From Vitreoscilla stercoraria DSM 513 (GTDB taxonomy: Bacteria; Pseudomonadota; Gammaproteobacteria; Burkholderiales; Neisseriaceae), in NCBI RefSeq assembly GCF_000382305.1, contig NZ_KB908026.1, positions 55,493 through 119,492 on the forward strand: a stretch of DNA of 64,000 nucleotides, read 5' to 3'. A program made the position numbers and the translations under genes. The notes under the pieces are model-generated. The model searched no databases. It had not been told where the DNA came from and saw only the letters and a program-made list of their open reading frames with translations. Positions 18,236 to 26,698 of this stretch are shown here, in pieces (the first letter of the stretch is position 1; each line of letters starts with the position of its first letter).

Positions 18236-18270
18236 AAAGCGTCCTGTAAAACATTTACAGGACGCTTTAT
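18236..18270. terminator. DUS-pair hairpin terminator between convergent genes
   Basis: AAAGCGTCCTGTAAA (18236-18250) / TTTACAGGACGCTTT (18254-18268), loop ACA. It lies between convergent rarD and an amino-acid-binding lipoprotein gene and can serve both. Confidence 0.85.
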
Positions 18271-18292
18271 TCATGACTGATAAAACTCAATA

Positions 18293-19114
18293 TTATTGAG
18301 CAAAGTATTTGGCAGAAATTTTGGCATATTCACCATTGGCTTGGATTTTTTTCAAGCCTGAATTGATTTTATCCAATAACTCTTGGTTGTTTTGTGCCAC
18401 AGCAATACCGTAGTTTTCCACATCAAAGTCTTTGACTTCAACCATCGTAAAACCTTTGTCGCCGTGTTGTTTCACATAATGTGCCACCACTGCGCTGTCA
18501 GAAATCACCGCATCCACGCCACCACTTTCCACTTCTTTCAAAGTCAAAGGCAAGTTTTCCAAACGGATGATTTTTTCACTGGTCGCACCCAAGATTTTTT
18601 GAGCCGCATGGTCACCTGTGGTACCCAAGCTCACACCCACTTTATCCAAGCTCTTCAAATCTTCGACCGATTTTACATTTTTGCCTTGTGGCACCAAAAT
18701 CACTTGAGTGATTTTATAATAAGGGTCAGAGAACAACATTTCTTGTTGACGCTCAGGCGTGATGGTAATGCCTGAAATCAAAATATCATGGTCGCCCGTT
18801 TTCAAACTGGCAAAAATGCCATCCCAAGGTTGTTGGTGATAAGACACTTGGAAGCCTTCTTCTTTGGCAATGGCATCCAACAAGTCCACATCAAAACCTT
18901 CGATTTTGCCATTTGAATCCATAGATTCAAACGGTGGATATTGCGCATTCATACCTACTTTATAAACTTTACCTGCTGCAGCTGGTGTAGAAGCAGCTGC
19001 TTCAGTTGGTTTGGATGCCGCAGGTGCTGCACTATTAGATTGACCGCCACACGCCGCCAAAACAGCTGCGGCCATGAATGCCAAACCCAAGTTGCGTACT
19101 TGATTCAATGCCAT
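18293..19114 (-). CDS. Amino-acid ABC transporter substrate-binding lipoprotein (paralogue A)
   Basis: A 273-aa periplasmic-binding-protein fold of the SBP_bac_3 (cluster 3) type. The lipobox LAAC gives Cys22, then an Ala/Ser/Pro-rich linker to about residue 48. VGMNAQYPPFESMDSNGKIEGFDVDLL is the classic polar-amino-acid-binding start. SGITITPERQQEMLFSDPYY and DAVISDSAV follow. No permease or ATPase gene is adjacent. The neighbouring upstream gene is a close paralogue. The ligand (Cys, cystine or another polar amino acid) cannot be told from sequence. Confidence 0.88.
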   Translation of the reverse strand: MALNQVRNLGLAFMAAAVLAACGGQSNSAAPAASKPTEAAASTPAAAGKVYKVGMNAQYPPFESMDSNGKIEGFDVDLLDAIAKEEGFQVSYHQQPWDGIFASLKTGDHDILISGITITPERQQEMLFSDPYYKITQVILVPQGKNVKSVEDLKSLDKVGVSLGTTGDHAAQKILGATSEKIIRLENLPLTLKEVESGGVDAVISDSAVVAHYVKQHGDKGFTMVEVKDFDVENYGIAVAQNNQELLDKINSGLKKIQANGEYAKISAKYFAQ

Positions 19115-19140
19115 GTTTCACTCCCTAATACCTTACCGAT

Positions 19141-19172
19141 TAAAAAATAAGGCAGCTTATTGAAGAGCTGCC
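19141..19172 (-). terminator. Intrinsic terminator between the two binding-protein genes
   Basis: Read on the minus strand, GGCAGCT ... AGCTGCC is followed by TTATTTTTTA, 13 nt after the stop of paralogue B. The two paralogues are therefore probably separate or attenuated transcripts. Confidence 0.75.
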
Positions 19173-19184
19173 CTAATATGTGTT

Positions 19185-19994
19185 TTATTTTGCGAAATAC
19201 TGATCCAAAATCTTCTGATATTCACCATTTTCTTTGATGGTTTTCAAAGAAGTATTCAGCAAATTAACCAATTCAGGATTGTTTTTCGCCACAGCCACGC
19301 CATAATACTCTTCAGCAAAATCTGGCACTCGTACCATGGTAAAGCCTTTGTCACTGTTCAACTTCACATAGTTGGCCACCACAGCACTGTCCGAAATCAC
19401 CGCATCCACGCCACCGCTTTCCACTTCTTTGGCTGCCAATGGGAACGCTTCTAAGCGAACGATTTTATCACTGGTCGCACCCAAGATTTTTTGTGCAACC
19501 AAGTCGCCGGTATGACCTGTCATCACAGCCACTTTACCCAACTTCTTCAAATCTTCAACAGAAGTCACATTTTTACCATTTGGCACCAATACCACTTGAG
19601 AAATCGTGTAGTAAGGGTCGCTGAAATCCATGGTTTGCTTACGGTCTTCAGTGATTGTGACAGCAGAAATAATCATGTCTGCATCGCCATTTTGAATAGT
19701 GGCAAACAAACCTTCCCAAGGTTGGTGTTTGTATTCCACTTTAAAACCACCCACTTTGGCCAAAGCATCCATCATATCAACGTCAAAACCTTCTACTTTG
19801 CCATCGGTCGTCATAGATTCAAATGGCGCAAATTCTGCATTCAATGCCACTTGATAAGTTTTACCGCTGGCTGTTTCAGCAGGTGCTGATGCATCATTTT
19901 TTGCAGGTGCAGACTCTTGTCCACCACATGCACTTAAACCCAAACTCAATGCTAAAACCGCCACTGTGCTACGTAAAGCCGAAGAAAACAACAT
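19185..19994 (-). CDS. Amino-acid ABC transporter substrate-binding lipoprotein (paralogue B)
   Basis: A 269-aa protein, about as long as its downstream neighbour and similar throughout. The lipobox LSAC gives Cys23, and VALNAEFAPFESMTTDGKVEGFDVDMM is the ligand-binding start. SAVTITEDRKQTMDFSDPYY and DAVISDSAV match paralogue A nearly word for word. The start at 19994 follows GGAG at 8 nt; the ORF is open for nine more codons, which include the leader. The tandem arrangement suggests duplication with different ligand preference. No transporter partners are in the window. Confidence 0.88.
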   Translation of the reverse strand: MLFSSALRSTVAVLALSLGLSACGGQESAPAKNDASAPAETASGKTYQVALNAEFAPFESMTTDGKVEGFDVDMMDALAKVGGFKVEYKHQPWEGLFATIQNGDADMIISAVTITEDRKQTMDFSDPYYTISQVVLVPNGKNVTSVEDLKKLGKVAVMTGHTGDLVAQKILGATSDKIVRLEAFPLAAKEVESGGVDAVISDSAVVANYVKLNSDKGFTMVRVPDFAEEYYGVAVAKNNPELVNLLNTSLKTIKENGEYQKILDQYFAK

Positions 19995-20016
19995 ATTTAA
20001 CCACTCCAAAATAAAA

Positions 20017-20036
20017 AACAAGCCCTAAGGCTTGAT
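20017..20036 (-). promoter_or_regulatory. 5'-leader hairpin with T tract upstream of paralogue B
   Basis: On the minus strand, CAAGCC-TTAG-GGCTTG is followed by TTTTTTATTTT and then the ribosome binding site of paralogue B. A terminator-like hairpin inside a leader suggests attenuation. A TATAAT-like box lies about 15 nt further upstream. Confidence 0.4.
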
Positions 20037-20149
20037 GAATAACTACATTATATTCCAATATTAATTCATTTTGTGACAAAAATATAAGCATCATCTTGAT
20101 TAAGCAAGTTATTTAATAATCAATTTGGATAAAATTAGCATATTATTTC

Positions 20150-20182
20150 AATAAAATAAAAGCCGCATAAAAATGCGGCTTT
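20150..20182 (-). terminator. Intrinsic terminator after uvrD
   Basis: AAAGCCGCAT (20159-20168) / ATGCGGCTTT (20173-20182) gives T-rich RNA in the uvrD direction, just after the uvrD stop. Confidence 0.8.
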
Positions 20183-20195
20183 AACACCCACTGAC

Positions 20196-22391
20196 TTAAC
20201 GATGAACGACTTCTAAAATGGCAAATTGAGTACTGAGGTTTTTCAGACCATTGGCACCAAAATTAATGCTCAAAGTGGCATGTTCTCCCTTGTGTTTAGC
20301 ATCCATAATGACACCCATACCAAATTTTTCATGACGCACATTTTGTCCAATCACAAAACCATCGAAAGTTTCTTTGGCACGTTTGGCATGGATGAAAGGT
20401 TCTTGGCGTATTTTCAATGTTTCTTGTCTTTTTTTGCGATGGCTCGATAAAAATTGCAACACATCATCAGGCAACTCATCCATAAAACGTGAAGACATAG
20501 AATAATTCGTGCGCCCATGTAGCAAGCGTTGTTGTGCCGCACTCAAATACAAACGCTCACGGGCACGTGTAATGGCAACATACATCAAACGGCGTTCTTC
20601 TTCTAAACCGCCGCGCTCTTGCAAAGAATACTCACTTGGAAATAAACCTTCTTCCAAACCAGTTAAAAACACCGTATCAAATTCCAAACCTTTGGCAGCA
20701 TGTATCGTCATCAATTGCAAAGCTGCCTCGCCCTCTCCAGCTTGACGCTCACCCGCTTCTAACGATGCATTACTCAAAAATGCCACCAATGGCCACAAAC
20801 CATCATCGGTTTTCACCCATTCCTCTGTTTGTACATCGGCACTGTTAAACACCATCGCTGCACTGACCAACTCTTGTAAATTATCGATACGGTCTTGATG
20901 GTCGCCTTTTTGGGTTTTGTAATACTCAAGCAAACCACTCAAATCCAAAGCAGCAGTAATGGTTTCCGTCAATTCCAAACCTTTGGCTTGTGCTTGCAAT
21001 TGTTCAATCAAGTCTACAAAAGCTTTGAGCTTGCGATTGGCAGGCTCGGTAATCAAAAATTGTAATGCTTCCCACAAACTCGATTGTCTGTCATGCGCAA
21101 CGGCCTGAACTGCCTCAATCGTGCGCGCCCCAATGCCTCGTGGCGGCATATTAATCACACGCAACACCGACTGATCGTCTTGTGGCTGCACCGCCAAACG
21201 CAAATACGCCAAAGCGTGTTTGATTTCTTGGCGCTCATAAAAACGCAAACCACCATAAATTTTATACGGCACGCTCGCCGCAAACAAAGCTTGTTCCAAA
21301 ACACGCGATTGTGCATTGCTGCGATACAACACCGCCATATTGTCCAAAGCCACGCCTTCTTTCATGCGCTCTTTGGTTTCACTGACCACAAAATCGGCTT
21401 CTAGAAAATCACTGTCCGCCACATACAAACGCAGCTTCTGCCCTTGTTCACCTTGTTTGCTTTCAGGCAAGCGCAAATTTTTACCCAAACGACCGCTGTT
21501 ATTGGCAATCAAAGTATTGGCAGCAGTCAAAATATGACCCACCGAACGGTAATTGACTTCCAACTTCAATGGCTCACGAATGCCAAAATCTTGCATCAAA
21601 GTTTGCATATTGCCCACATTCGCACCACGAAATGCATAAATGCTTTGGTCATCATCGCCGACGGCAAACACCGCTGCCGAATCGCCTGCCAACAATTTCA
21701 ACCATTTGTATTGCAAATTATTGGTATCTTGAAACTCATCCACCAAAATATGATTAAAACGTTGTTGGTAATGAGTTCGAATGGCGGCGTTGTGAAGCAA
21801 GACTTCATAGCTGCGCAACATCAATTCTGCAAAATCCACCATACCTTCTTGTTGGCACAATGCATCATAAGCTTGATAACATTCAATCAATTGGCGTGTG
21901 GTTTTGTCATGAGCATTCAGGTCGCTTGCTCGCAAACCTGCTTCTTTATTGCTGTTAATGAAATATTGCAAAGTCTTGGGAGCCAAGCTTTCTTCCGCAA
22001 TATTCAAACTCTTCAATAAACGTTTGATGACGGAAGCTTGATCACCGCTGTCCAAAATTTGAAACGTACTTGGCAAGCGCGCATCTTGATAATGCGTGCG
22101 TAAAAATCGGTGGCACAAACCGTGAAACGTGCCTAACCACATCGCAGCAATGGCATTTTCTACCATAGAACTGAGACGGCTTCGCATTTCTTTAGCCGCT
22201 TTATTCGTAAACGTCACCGCCATAATACTGTGAACACTCGCTTGTTCGGTATCGAGTAACCATGCAATGCGCGTAGTCAAGACGCGGGTTTTACCACTGC
22301 CCGCACCAGCGAGCACCAAAGCAGCAGCAGGCGGCCACGTTACCGCAGCCAATTGTTCGGCATTCAAGCCATTGAGTAATGAAGTATCCAT
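20196..22391 (-). CDS. uvrD: DNA helicase II UvrD
   Basis: A 731-aa superfamily 1A 3'-5' helicase for nucleotide-excision and mismatch repair. Walker A is AGAGSGKT at 28-35; motif Ia AVTFTNKAAKEM, motif II VDEFQDTN, motif III VGDDDQSIYAFRGA, motif IV VNYRS, motif V TIHAAKGLEFD and motif VI YVAITRARERLY are all intact. The C-terminal tail ends in a basic Tudor-like element (VRHEKFGMGVIMDAK) that contacts RNA polymerase in UvrD proteins. It is a single gene with its own terminator. Rep and PcrA are alternatives; the tail favours UvrD. Confidence 0.95.
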   Translation of the reverse strand: MDTSLLNGLNAEQLAAVTWPPAAALVLAGAGSGKTRVLTTRIAWLLDTEQASVHSIMAVTFTNKAAKEMRSRLSSMVENAIAAMWLGTFHGLCHRFLRTHYQDARLPSTFQILDSGDQASVIKRLLKSLNIAEESLAPKTLQYFINSNKEAGLRASDLNAHDKTTRQLIECYQAYDALCQQEGMVDFAELMLRSYEVLLHNAAIRTHYQQRFNHILVDEFQDTNNLQYKWLKLLAGDSAAVFAVGDDDQSIYAFRGANVGNMQTLMQDFGIREPLKLEVNYRSVGHILTAANTLIANNSGRLGKNLRLPESKQGEQGQKLRLYVADSDFLEADFVVSETKERMKEGVALDNMAVLYRSNAQSRVLEQALFAASVPYKIYGGLRFYERQEIKHALAYLRLAVQPQDDQSVLRVINMPPRGIGARTIEAVQAVAHDRQSSLWEALQFLITEPANRKLKAFVDLIEQLQAQAKGLELTETITAALDLSGLLEYYKTQKGDHQDRIDNLQELVSAAMVFNSADVQTEEWVKTDDGLWPLVAFLSNASLEAGERQAGEGEAALQLMTIHAAKGLEFDTVFLTGLEEGLFPSEYSLQERGGLEEERRLMYVAITRARERLYLSAAQQRLLHGRTNYSMSSRFMDELPDDVLQFLSSHRKKRQETLKIRQEPFIHAKRAKETFDGFVIGQNVRHEKFGMGVIMDAKHKGEHATLSINFGANGLKNLSTQFAILEVVHR

Positions 22392-22451
22392 GCATCAATT
22401 GTAACGGTTTCAAACACTTCTGTTCAGATTATTCCCAGCTGTGCATCTGAC

Positions 22452-22466
22452 TTTACAGGACGCTTT
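22452..22466 (-). repeat. Single DUS upstream of argE
   Basis: TTTACAGGACGCTTT (full 15-mer, minus-strand DUS) sits in the divergent uvrD/argE intergenic region. It has no partner, so it is not a terminator. Confidence 0.85.
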
Positions 22467-22534
22467 GTGTGGCAGCGCAAAAACAACATTTTTATGTTAA
22501 GGTTAGCCACCAAACATTCTGGGAAACATGCCAC

Positions 22535-23689
22535 ATGAATACCATCGATTGGCTCAGCCGCTTGATTGCATTTGACACCACCAGCCGCCACTCCAATTTA
22601 CAACTGATTGAAGCACTCGCTGATGATTTACACACACATGGTTTGTCACCTTGGCTCAGTCACAACGCAGACCAAAGTAAAGCCAATTTGTTTGTCACCA
22701 TTCCTACCCATGATGGACAAACCCATGGTGGCTTGGTGTTGTCAGGTCATACGGATGTGGTGCCTGTGGATGGACAGGTTTGGGACAGCGACCCATTTCA
22801 AGCGCATATTGCCGATGGCAAATTGTATGGTCGTGGTGCTTGTGATATGAAAGGTTTTATTGCCGCTTGCATGAATCTGGTACCAAGCGCCCTGCAAAGC
22901 AAGCTGACTCAGCCTTTGCATTTGGCTTTTAGTTATGACGAAGAAGTAGGTTGTTTGGGCGCACCTGTAATGTTAAATGAATTAAAAGCGCGCGGCTTGT
23001 CACCAACACAATGCATAGTCGGAGAACCCACCAGCATGCAAATGGTTACCGCGCACAAAGGCATACAAGTTTATTCATGCAAAATACATGGACATTCGGC
23101 GCATTCTTCATTGACGCCATCTGGTGTAAATGCCATTGATTACGCTGCTCGCATCATCGTTTTTTTGCAGCAATTGGCACAAAAAATACAAAATGAGCAC
23201 GCTCAAGATGCTGCGTTCGATGTGCCATTTAGCACCATCAATGTCGGACGCATTCGTGGCGGAACTGCCGTCAATATTGTGCCTAACGAATGTGAGGTAC
23301 AATTTGATTTCCGCAATTTACCCACTTTATCAGCCGCTGTCTTGGAAACACCGCTCAAAGCATTTTTGGCACAACTGGTATCGGAAATGCAAGCGGTGCA
23401 AATCCACACAGACATCGTCTTAACACAACTGGCACAAGTACCAGCGATGCAAGATACTCACAATCACGCCTTGCTCGAGTTAATTGCCAATTTGGTGGAT
23501 GAGCAAAAACAAAGCAAAGTCGCTTACGCGACCGAAGGCGGACATTTTCAATTGGCGAACATGCAAACCTTGATTTGCGGCCCGGGCAGCATCAATCAAG
23601 CGCACAAACCGAACGAATACATTGAACTGGCGCAACTGGCACGTTGCGACCGTTTTTTACAACAATTGCTGCATACTCTCAGCCAATAA
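22535..23689 (+). CDS. argE: Acetylornithine deacetylase
   Basis: A 384-aa M20-family metallohydrolase that deacetylates N-acetylornithine to ornithine in arginine synthesis. Metal ligands are visible in VLSGHTDVVPVDG (His, Asp), YGRGACDMKGF (Asp), SYDEEVGCLGA (Glu pair) and ICGPGSINQAHKPNEYI (His near the C terminus). The central dimerisation domain has GHSAHSS. The length matches E. coli ArgE (383 aa). The start at 22535 is supported by GGGAAA upstream; the frame is open 22 codons further. It links to speA, which consumes arginine. Confidence 0.93.
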   Translation: MNTIDWLSRLIAFDTTSRHSNLQLIEALADDLHTHGLSPWLSHNADQSKANLFVTIPTHDGQTHGGLVLSGHTDVVPVDGQVWDSDPFQAHIADGKLYGRGACDMKGFIAACMNLVPSALQSKLTQPLHLAFSYDEEVGCLGAPVMLNELKARGLSPTQCIVGEPTSMQMVTAHKGIQVYSCKIHGHSAHSSLTPSGVNAIDYAARIIVFLQQLAQKIQNEHAQDAAFDVPFSTINVGRIRGGTAVNIVPNECEVQFDFRNLPTLSAAVLETPLKAFLAQLVSEMQAVQIHTDIVLTQLAQVPAMQDTHNHALLELIANLVDEQKQSKVAYATEGGHFQLANMQTLICGPGSINQAHKPNEYIELAQLARCDRFLQQLLHTLSQ

Positions 23690-23702
23690 TTAGGATGGAT
23701 AC

Positions 23703-24398
23703 ATGGATTACCAATCAGTTTACGATGCCATTACAGGCCGCCACTCTGTGCGTGCGTTCACCCCACAAACTGTCGAAAAAGATTTGATTTTAGAATTGCT
23801 CAATGTGGCTGCTCGTGCACCATCAGGCACCAATTGCCAACCGTGGCAAGTATATGTGGTGACAGGCGACAAACGTGACCAAATCGTGGCTGAAGTGTGC
23901 GCTTTGCACGATGCGGCTCGCTTGGATGCCAGCATCAACGAACAACACACCGAATCGTATCCTTATTATCCTGAAAAATGGATTTCACCTTACATCGATC
24001 GCCGCCGTGAAAATGGTTGGGGTTTGTATGGCTTATTGGGCATTCAAAAAGGCGAAAAAGACAAAATGCACGAGCAGCATCAACGCAATTTCCGCTTATT
24101 TGATGCACCTGTGGCTTTGTTTTTTACTGTTAACAAAGTCATGGGCATCGGCTCGAAAATGGACATCGCCATGATGATGCAAAATGTGATGATCGCAGCG
24201 CAAGCGCGCGGTTTGGCCACTTGCCCACAAGCTGCGTGGAACCATTATCACAAAGTGATTTTACCGATAATCGGTGCAGGTGAAGACGAAGAATTGGTGT
24301 GCGGCATGGCTGTGGGTTATGCCGACACAAGCGCAACTGTCAACACATTCATCACACCACGAGTAGATGCGAGCGAATTCACCCATTTTGTAGAATAA
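23703..24398 (+). CDS. Nitroreductase family FMN oxidoreductase
   Basis: A 231-aa flavoprotein of the NfsB/nitroreductase fold. ITGRHSVRAFTPQTV holds the Arg-x-Ser-x-Arg FMN-phosphate site. AARAPSGTNCQPWQVYVV and the C-terminal GMAVGYAD segment are typical. It lies 13 nt after argE and may be co-transcribed. Physiological substrate unknown. A GCGGCC-type DUS core inside codes for TGRH instead of LQAA, at the FMN motif itself. The stop codon overlaps another DUS. Confidence 0.88.
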   Translation: MDYQSVYDAITGRHSVRAFTPQTVEKDLILELLNVAARAPSGTNCQPWQVYVVTGDKRDQIVAEVCALHDAARLDASINEQHTESYPYYPEKWISPYIDRRRENGWGLYGLLGIQKGEKDKMHEQHQRNFRLFDAPVALFFTVNKVMGIGSKMDIAMMMQNVMIAAQARGLATCPQAAWNHYHKVILPIIGAGEDEELVCGMAVGYADTSATVNTFITPRVDASEFTHFVE

Positions 24399-24410
24399 GC
24401 GTCCTGTAAA
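24397..24410 (+). repeat. DUS overlapping the nitroreductase stop codon
   Basis: AAGCGTCCTGTAAA begins within the TAA stop. It is the first of three DUS copies in 54 bp; the next two form a terminator. Confidence 0.85.
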
Positions 24411-24414
24411 CTTA

Positions 24415-24450
24415 AAAAAGCGTCCTGTAAACCCTTACAGGACGCTTTTT
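24415..24450 (+). terminator. DUS-pair hairpin terminator
   Basis: AAAAAGCGTCCTGTAA (24415-24430) / TTACAGGACGCTTTTT (24435-24450) with a T run. It ends the argE-nitroreductase unit. Confidence 0.88.
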
Positions 24451-24609
24451 AATGGATTTTCACAACCAGTGTTCAAACACACAAATCCAAATTGCTTTTA
24501 ACCTTCATGCTACAAACCCTAACTGAACATATTCGGTCTTAATAACAACGTGTGTTCCATTAAACAAATGTGAACATACACTTGTTTTTGATTACAGGAA
24601 TTTGACATC

Positions 24610-24885
24610 ATGAAACACAAAATACTGTTCACCACTGCCATGACTTTGTTACTGAGCGCATCGTTGGCACAAGCACAATACACAGGTGCCAATAAAAATG
24701 GTCCTATGGTCAATCCATATGCGGCATCCAACTTAAACGTAATGGGTCACCCTTTACAATTAGCAGACCGAACCAGCCCCCATACCAACCCTAAAGAAGT
24801 CAATCCATGGTTTGAATACGTCGGTTACGACAGTAGCGTGACCATTCCATCTTCTATCCAAACACCGTCAAGACGCTTGCCTTAA
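24610..24885 (+). CDS. Small secreted or periplasmic protein of unknown function
   Basis: A 91-aa ORF with a clear Sec signal peptide (MKHKILFTTAMTLLLSASLAQAQ, likely cut after AQA). The mature part of about 68 residues is rich in Asn, Pro and Ser and has no cysteine. CAGGA lies upstream of the ATG at good spacing and a DUS terminator follows, so I regard it as real. No family recognised. Confidence 0.7.
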   Translation: MKHKILFTTAMTLLLSASLAQAQYTGANKNGPMVNPYAASNLNVMGHPLQLADRTSPHTNPKEVNPWFEYVGYDSSVTIPSSIQTPSRRLP

Positions 24886-24900
24886 TTGTGTTTAAATATT

Positions 24901-24939
24901 AAAAAAGCGTCCTGTAAACATATTACAGGACGCTTTTTT
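24901..24939. terminator. DUS-pair hairpin terminator between convergent genes
   Basis: AAAAAAGCGTCCTGTAA / TTACAGGACGCTTTTTT with loop ACATA. Both arms extend into A or T runs, so it can terminate in both directions. Confidence 0.88.
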
Positions 24940-24950
24940 AATCTGTTTTT

Positions 24951-25526
24951 TTAACTGAACAATGCCATCAAGGGTTGGTATAAAGTGACCAAACCTAACA
25001 CAACAAACAACACACACGCAGCCACACGGATAATATTCAAAGGCAATTTTTTCAACAACCAATCACCCAAAAACACCATCGGCACATTGGCAATCATCAA
25101 GCCCAAAGTCGAACCCACAACCACCCAAAAAACATCTTGGTATTTTGCTGCTAAAAACACGGTTGCCAATTGGGTTTTGTCGCCAATTTCGGCCAAGAAA
25201 AACAATACTGCCGTTGCCACAAACGCACTACCAGTCAGCCATTTTTCACTCACTTCTTCGTCTTTGTCTGGTACCAATAACCAAAAACCCACTGCAATAA
25301 AACTGATGCCTATCACCCACGCCATGATATTGGCGTTAAATGACTGTCCTACCCATGCACCGATCCAACCTGAAACCAAATGGTTTAGAATTGTTGCCAC
25401 CAAAATGCCCATAATAATAGGCATAGGCTTGCGATAACGTGCCGCTAAAAACAAAGTCAATAATTGGGTTTTGTCACCGATTTCGGCAAGAGCTACCGCA
25501 GCGGTAGAAGATAAGAAAGCGTCCAT
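24951..25526 (-). CDS. GDT1/TMEM165 (UPF0016) family manganese exporter
   Basis: A 191-aa inner-membrane protein of two homologous halves, each with the family motif Glu-x-Gly-Asp-Lys-Thr (LAEIGDKTQLLT near residue 13 and LAEIGDKTQLAT near residue 112) and about six helices in total. Bacterial members such as MneA export Mn2+. A Mn-type riboswitch directly upstream supports that role. I start at the ATG (25526); the frame is open upstream through a TTG. GGAAC lies about 8 nt before it. Confidence 0.9.
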   Translation of the reverse strand: MDAFLSSTAAVALAEIGDKTQLLTLFLAARYRKPMPIIMGILVATILNHLVSGWIGAWVGQSFNANIMAWVIGISFIAVGFWLLVPDKDEEVSEKWLTGSAFVATAVLFFLAEIGDKTQLATVFLAAKYQDVFWVVVGSTLGLMIANVPMVFLGDWLLKKLPLNIIRVAACVLFVVLGLVTLYQPLMALFS

Positions 25527-25561
25527 GTACAAGGTTCCGTTTTGTGGGCTGAATTATGTAC

Positions 25562-25606
25562 AAAAGACCAAATAAACGCCGCCCACATAGGTCGTTTATT
25601 CAGTCT
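25562..25606 (-). promoter_or_regulatory. Terminator-type expression platform of the riboswitch
   Basis: On the minus strand AGACTGAATAAACG pairs with CGTTTATTTGGTCT and runs into TTTTG. The 5' arm overlaps the last bases of the aptamer closing stem by two nucleotides, so ligand binding could switch between termination and read-through. Confidence 0.6.
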
Positions 25607-25727
25607 TAAGTCTCATCAGCCGATTACGTCACCGCAACAGACACTCAGACCATGCTTGAATCAAGCAAATATGTTGACCTGAGTTTCAAAACGCTAGAAG
25701 CGTCCTGTAATGATTACTCCCTCAAGA
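25604..25727 (-). ncRNA. yybP-ykoY family (Mn2+) riboswitch aptamer
   Basis: On the minus strand the leader starts CTTGAGGGAGTAATCATTAC and ends GTAATCGGCTGATGAGACTTAAG. CTTGAG/CTTAAG form P1. GGGAGTA and the GAGAC before the closing strand are the conserved yybP-ykoY elements. ATCATTAC pairs with GTAAT...TGAT as P2. It precedes a GDT1-family exporter, a frequent target of this Mn-sensing riboswitch. A complete DUS is embedded in the aptamer. The identification is by motif and pairing only. Confidence 0.75.
25698..25710 (+). repeat. DUS inside the riboswitch aptamer
   Basis: AAGCGTCCTGTAA on the plus strand; on the RNA it contributes TTACAGGACGCTT right after the conserved GGGAGTA and forms part of P2/P3. 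Confidence 0.85.
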
Positions 25728-25826
25728 AGTGGCGCTATTATAAAAGCACATTCATATTCATGTAAATCATTTCAAGCAAATAGCTATTTTTTATTACATT
25801 TAAATGAAAATGCCGTCATATAAACC

Positions 25827-26567
25827 TCATTTTTGATCCCGACGCAAATCACGAAACCATTTAGGCTCCCAAGTGCGCAAAGCCAAAACCATAGCCATAC
25901 CTTGCTTGCGATCTTGTGGCACATTCAAAGATTGGCGGTGTGACTGTGCCATTTGTTGTTGGCATTTTTTCAACGTGCTGCGCATGGTTAAAATCGCATC
26001 GGCACTGAGCATGCCATGACCAAACAACAACTCTTCATAACCTGCGACATCGTTTTCAAAATCAAAAAAATCTGCCATGCCTTGTTCTTGAATATAACGC
26101 TGAATTGGTCCATTAGGCTGCCAAGAAAACTGTTGGCTCACCCGCAAACGCACCCGATTATTAGGCAATAATTGCAACATGCCCATTTTATCGAGCTGTG
26201 CCAATTTCAAAACACATTCGTGCATTTCAATTTGATAATGGGCAATCACAGCTTCAATCGGCCAATGATTCATCATGCAAACTGCCATCAAAATCAATTT
26301 CGGATCGCTCATCAATTGTTTTTCTTGCACCAAAGTCAATTGATCCAATACAGGACGCTGCTCATCCACCAAACGCGCCAATTCCACAAAACTCAATTGC
26401 AAATATTCACAAATTTCCAATAAACGTTCTAGCGAAGTGCTTTTTTTGGCAAACAAGCGCTTGATACTGGATTCTGAAACCTCTAAATATTCGGCCAAAT
26501 CAGCATAACTTTTCCCCTGACCATGCAATTGTTGTTTCAACACCCTGAAAATTTGCTGTTGCTCCAT
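25827..26567 (-). CDS. XRE-type helix-turn-helix regulator
   Basis: A 246-aa protein. The N-terminal HTH (about 15-60: SYADLAEYLEVSESSIKRLFAKK) is of the Cro/CI type. The remaining 180 residues are helical with a conserved-looking C terminus (RTWEPKWFRDLRR) that I cannot assign. The start at 26567 has AAAAGG upstream; a GTG three codons earlier is possible. The target is unknown. A near-DUS (RPVLDQ coding) lies near 26348. It sits divergent from nothing obvious: the upstream gene tsaC is on the same strand about 130 bp away. Confidence 0.78.
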   Translation of the reverse strand: MEQQQIFRVLKQQLHGQGKSYADLAEYLEVSESSIKRLFAKKSTSLERLLEICEYLQLSFVELARLVDEQRPVLDQLTLVQEKQLMSDPKLILMAVCMMNHWPIEAVIAHYQIEMHECVLKLAQLDKMGMLQLLPNNRVRLRVSQQFSWQPNGPIQRYIQEQGMADFFDFENDVAGYEELLFGHGMLSADAILTMRSTLKKCQQQMAQSHRQSLNVPQDRKQGMAMVLALRTWEPKWFRDLRRDQK

Positions 26568-26698
26568 AGTTTGCACCTTTTTATTATTTAAGTATCAATT
26601 ACTGCTACTTTAAAGTGAAAACTCTTCCAAAGCAAACCAACGCAAAGCGTCCTGAAAAACCTGTATTGGTTTTTCAGGCAAAGATACATGGTGAAAAA

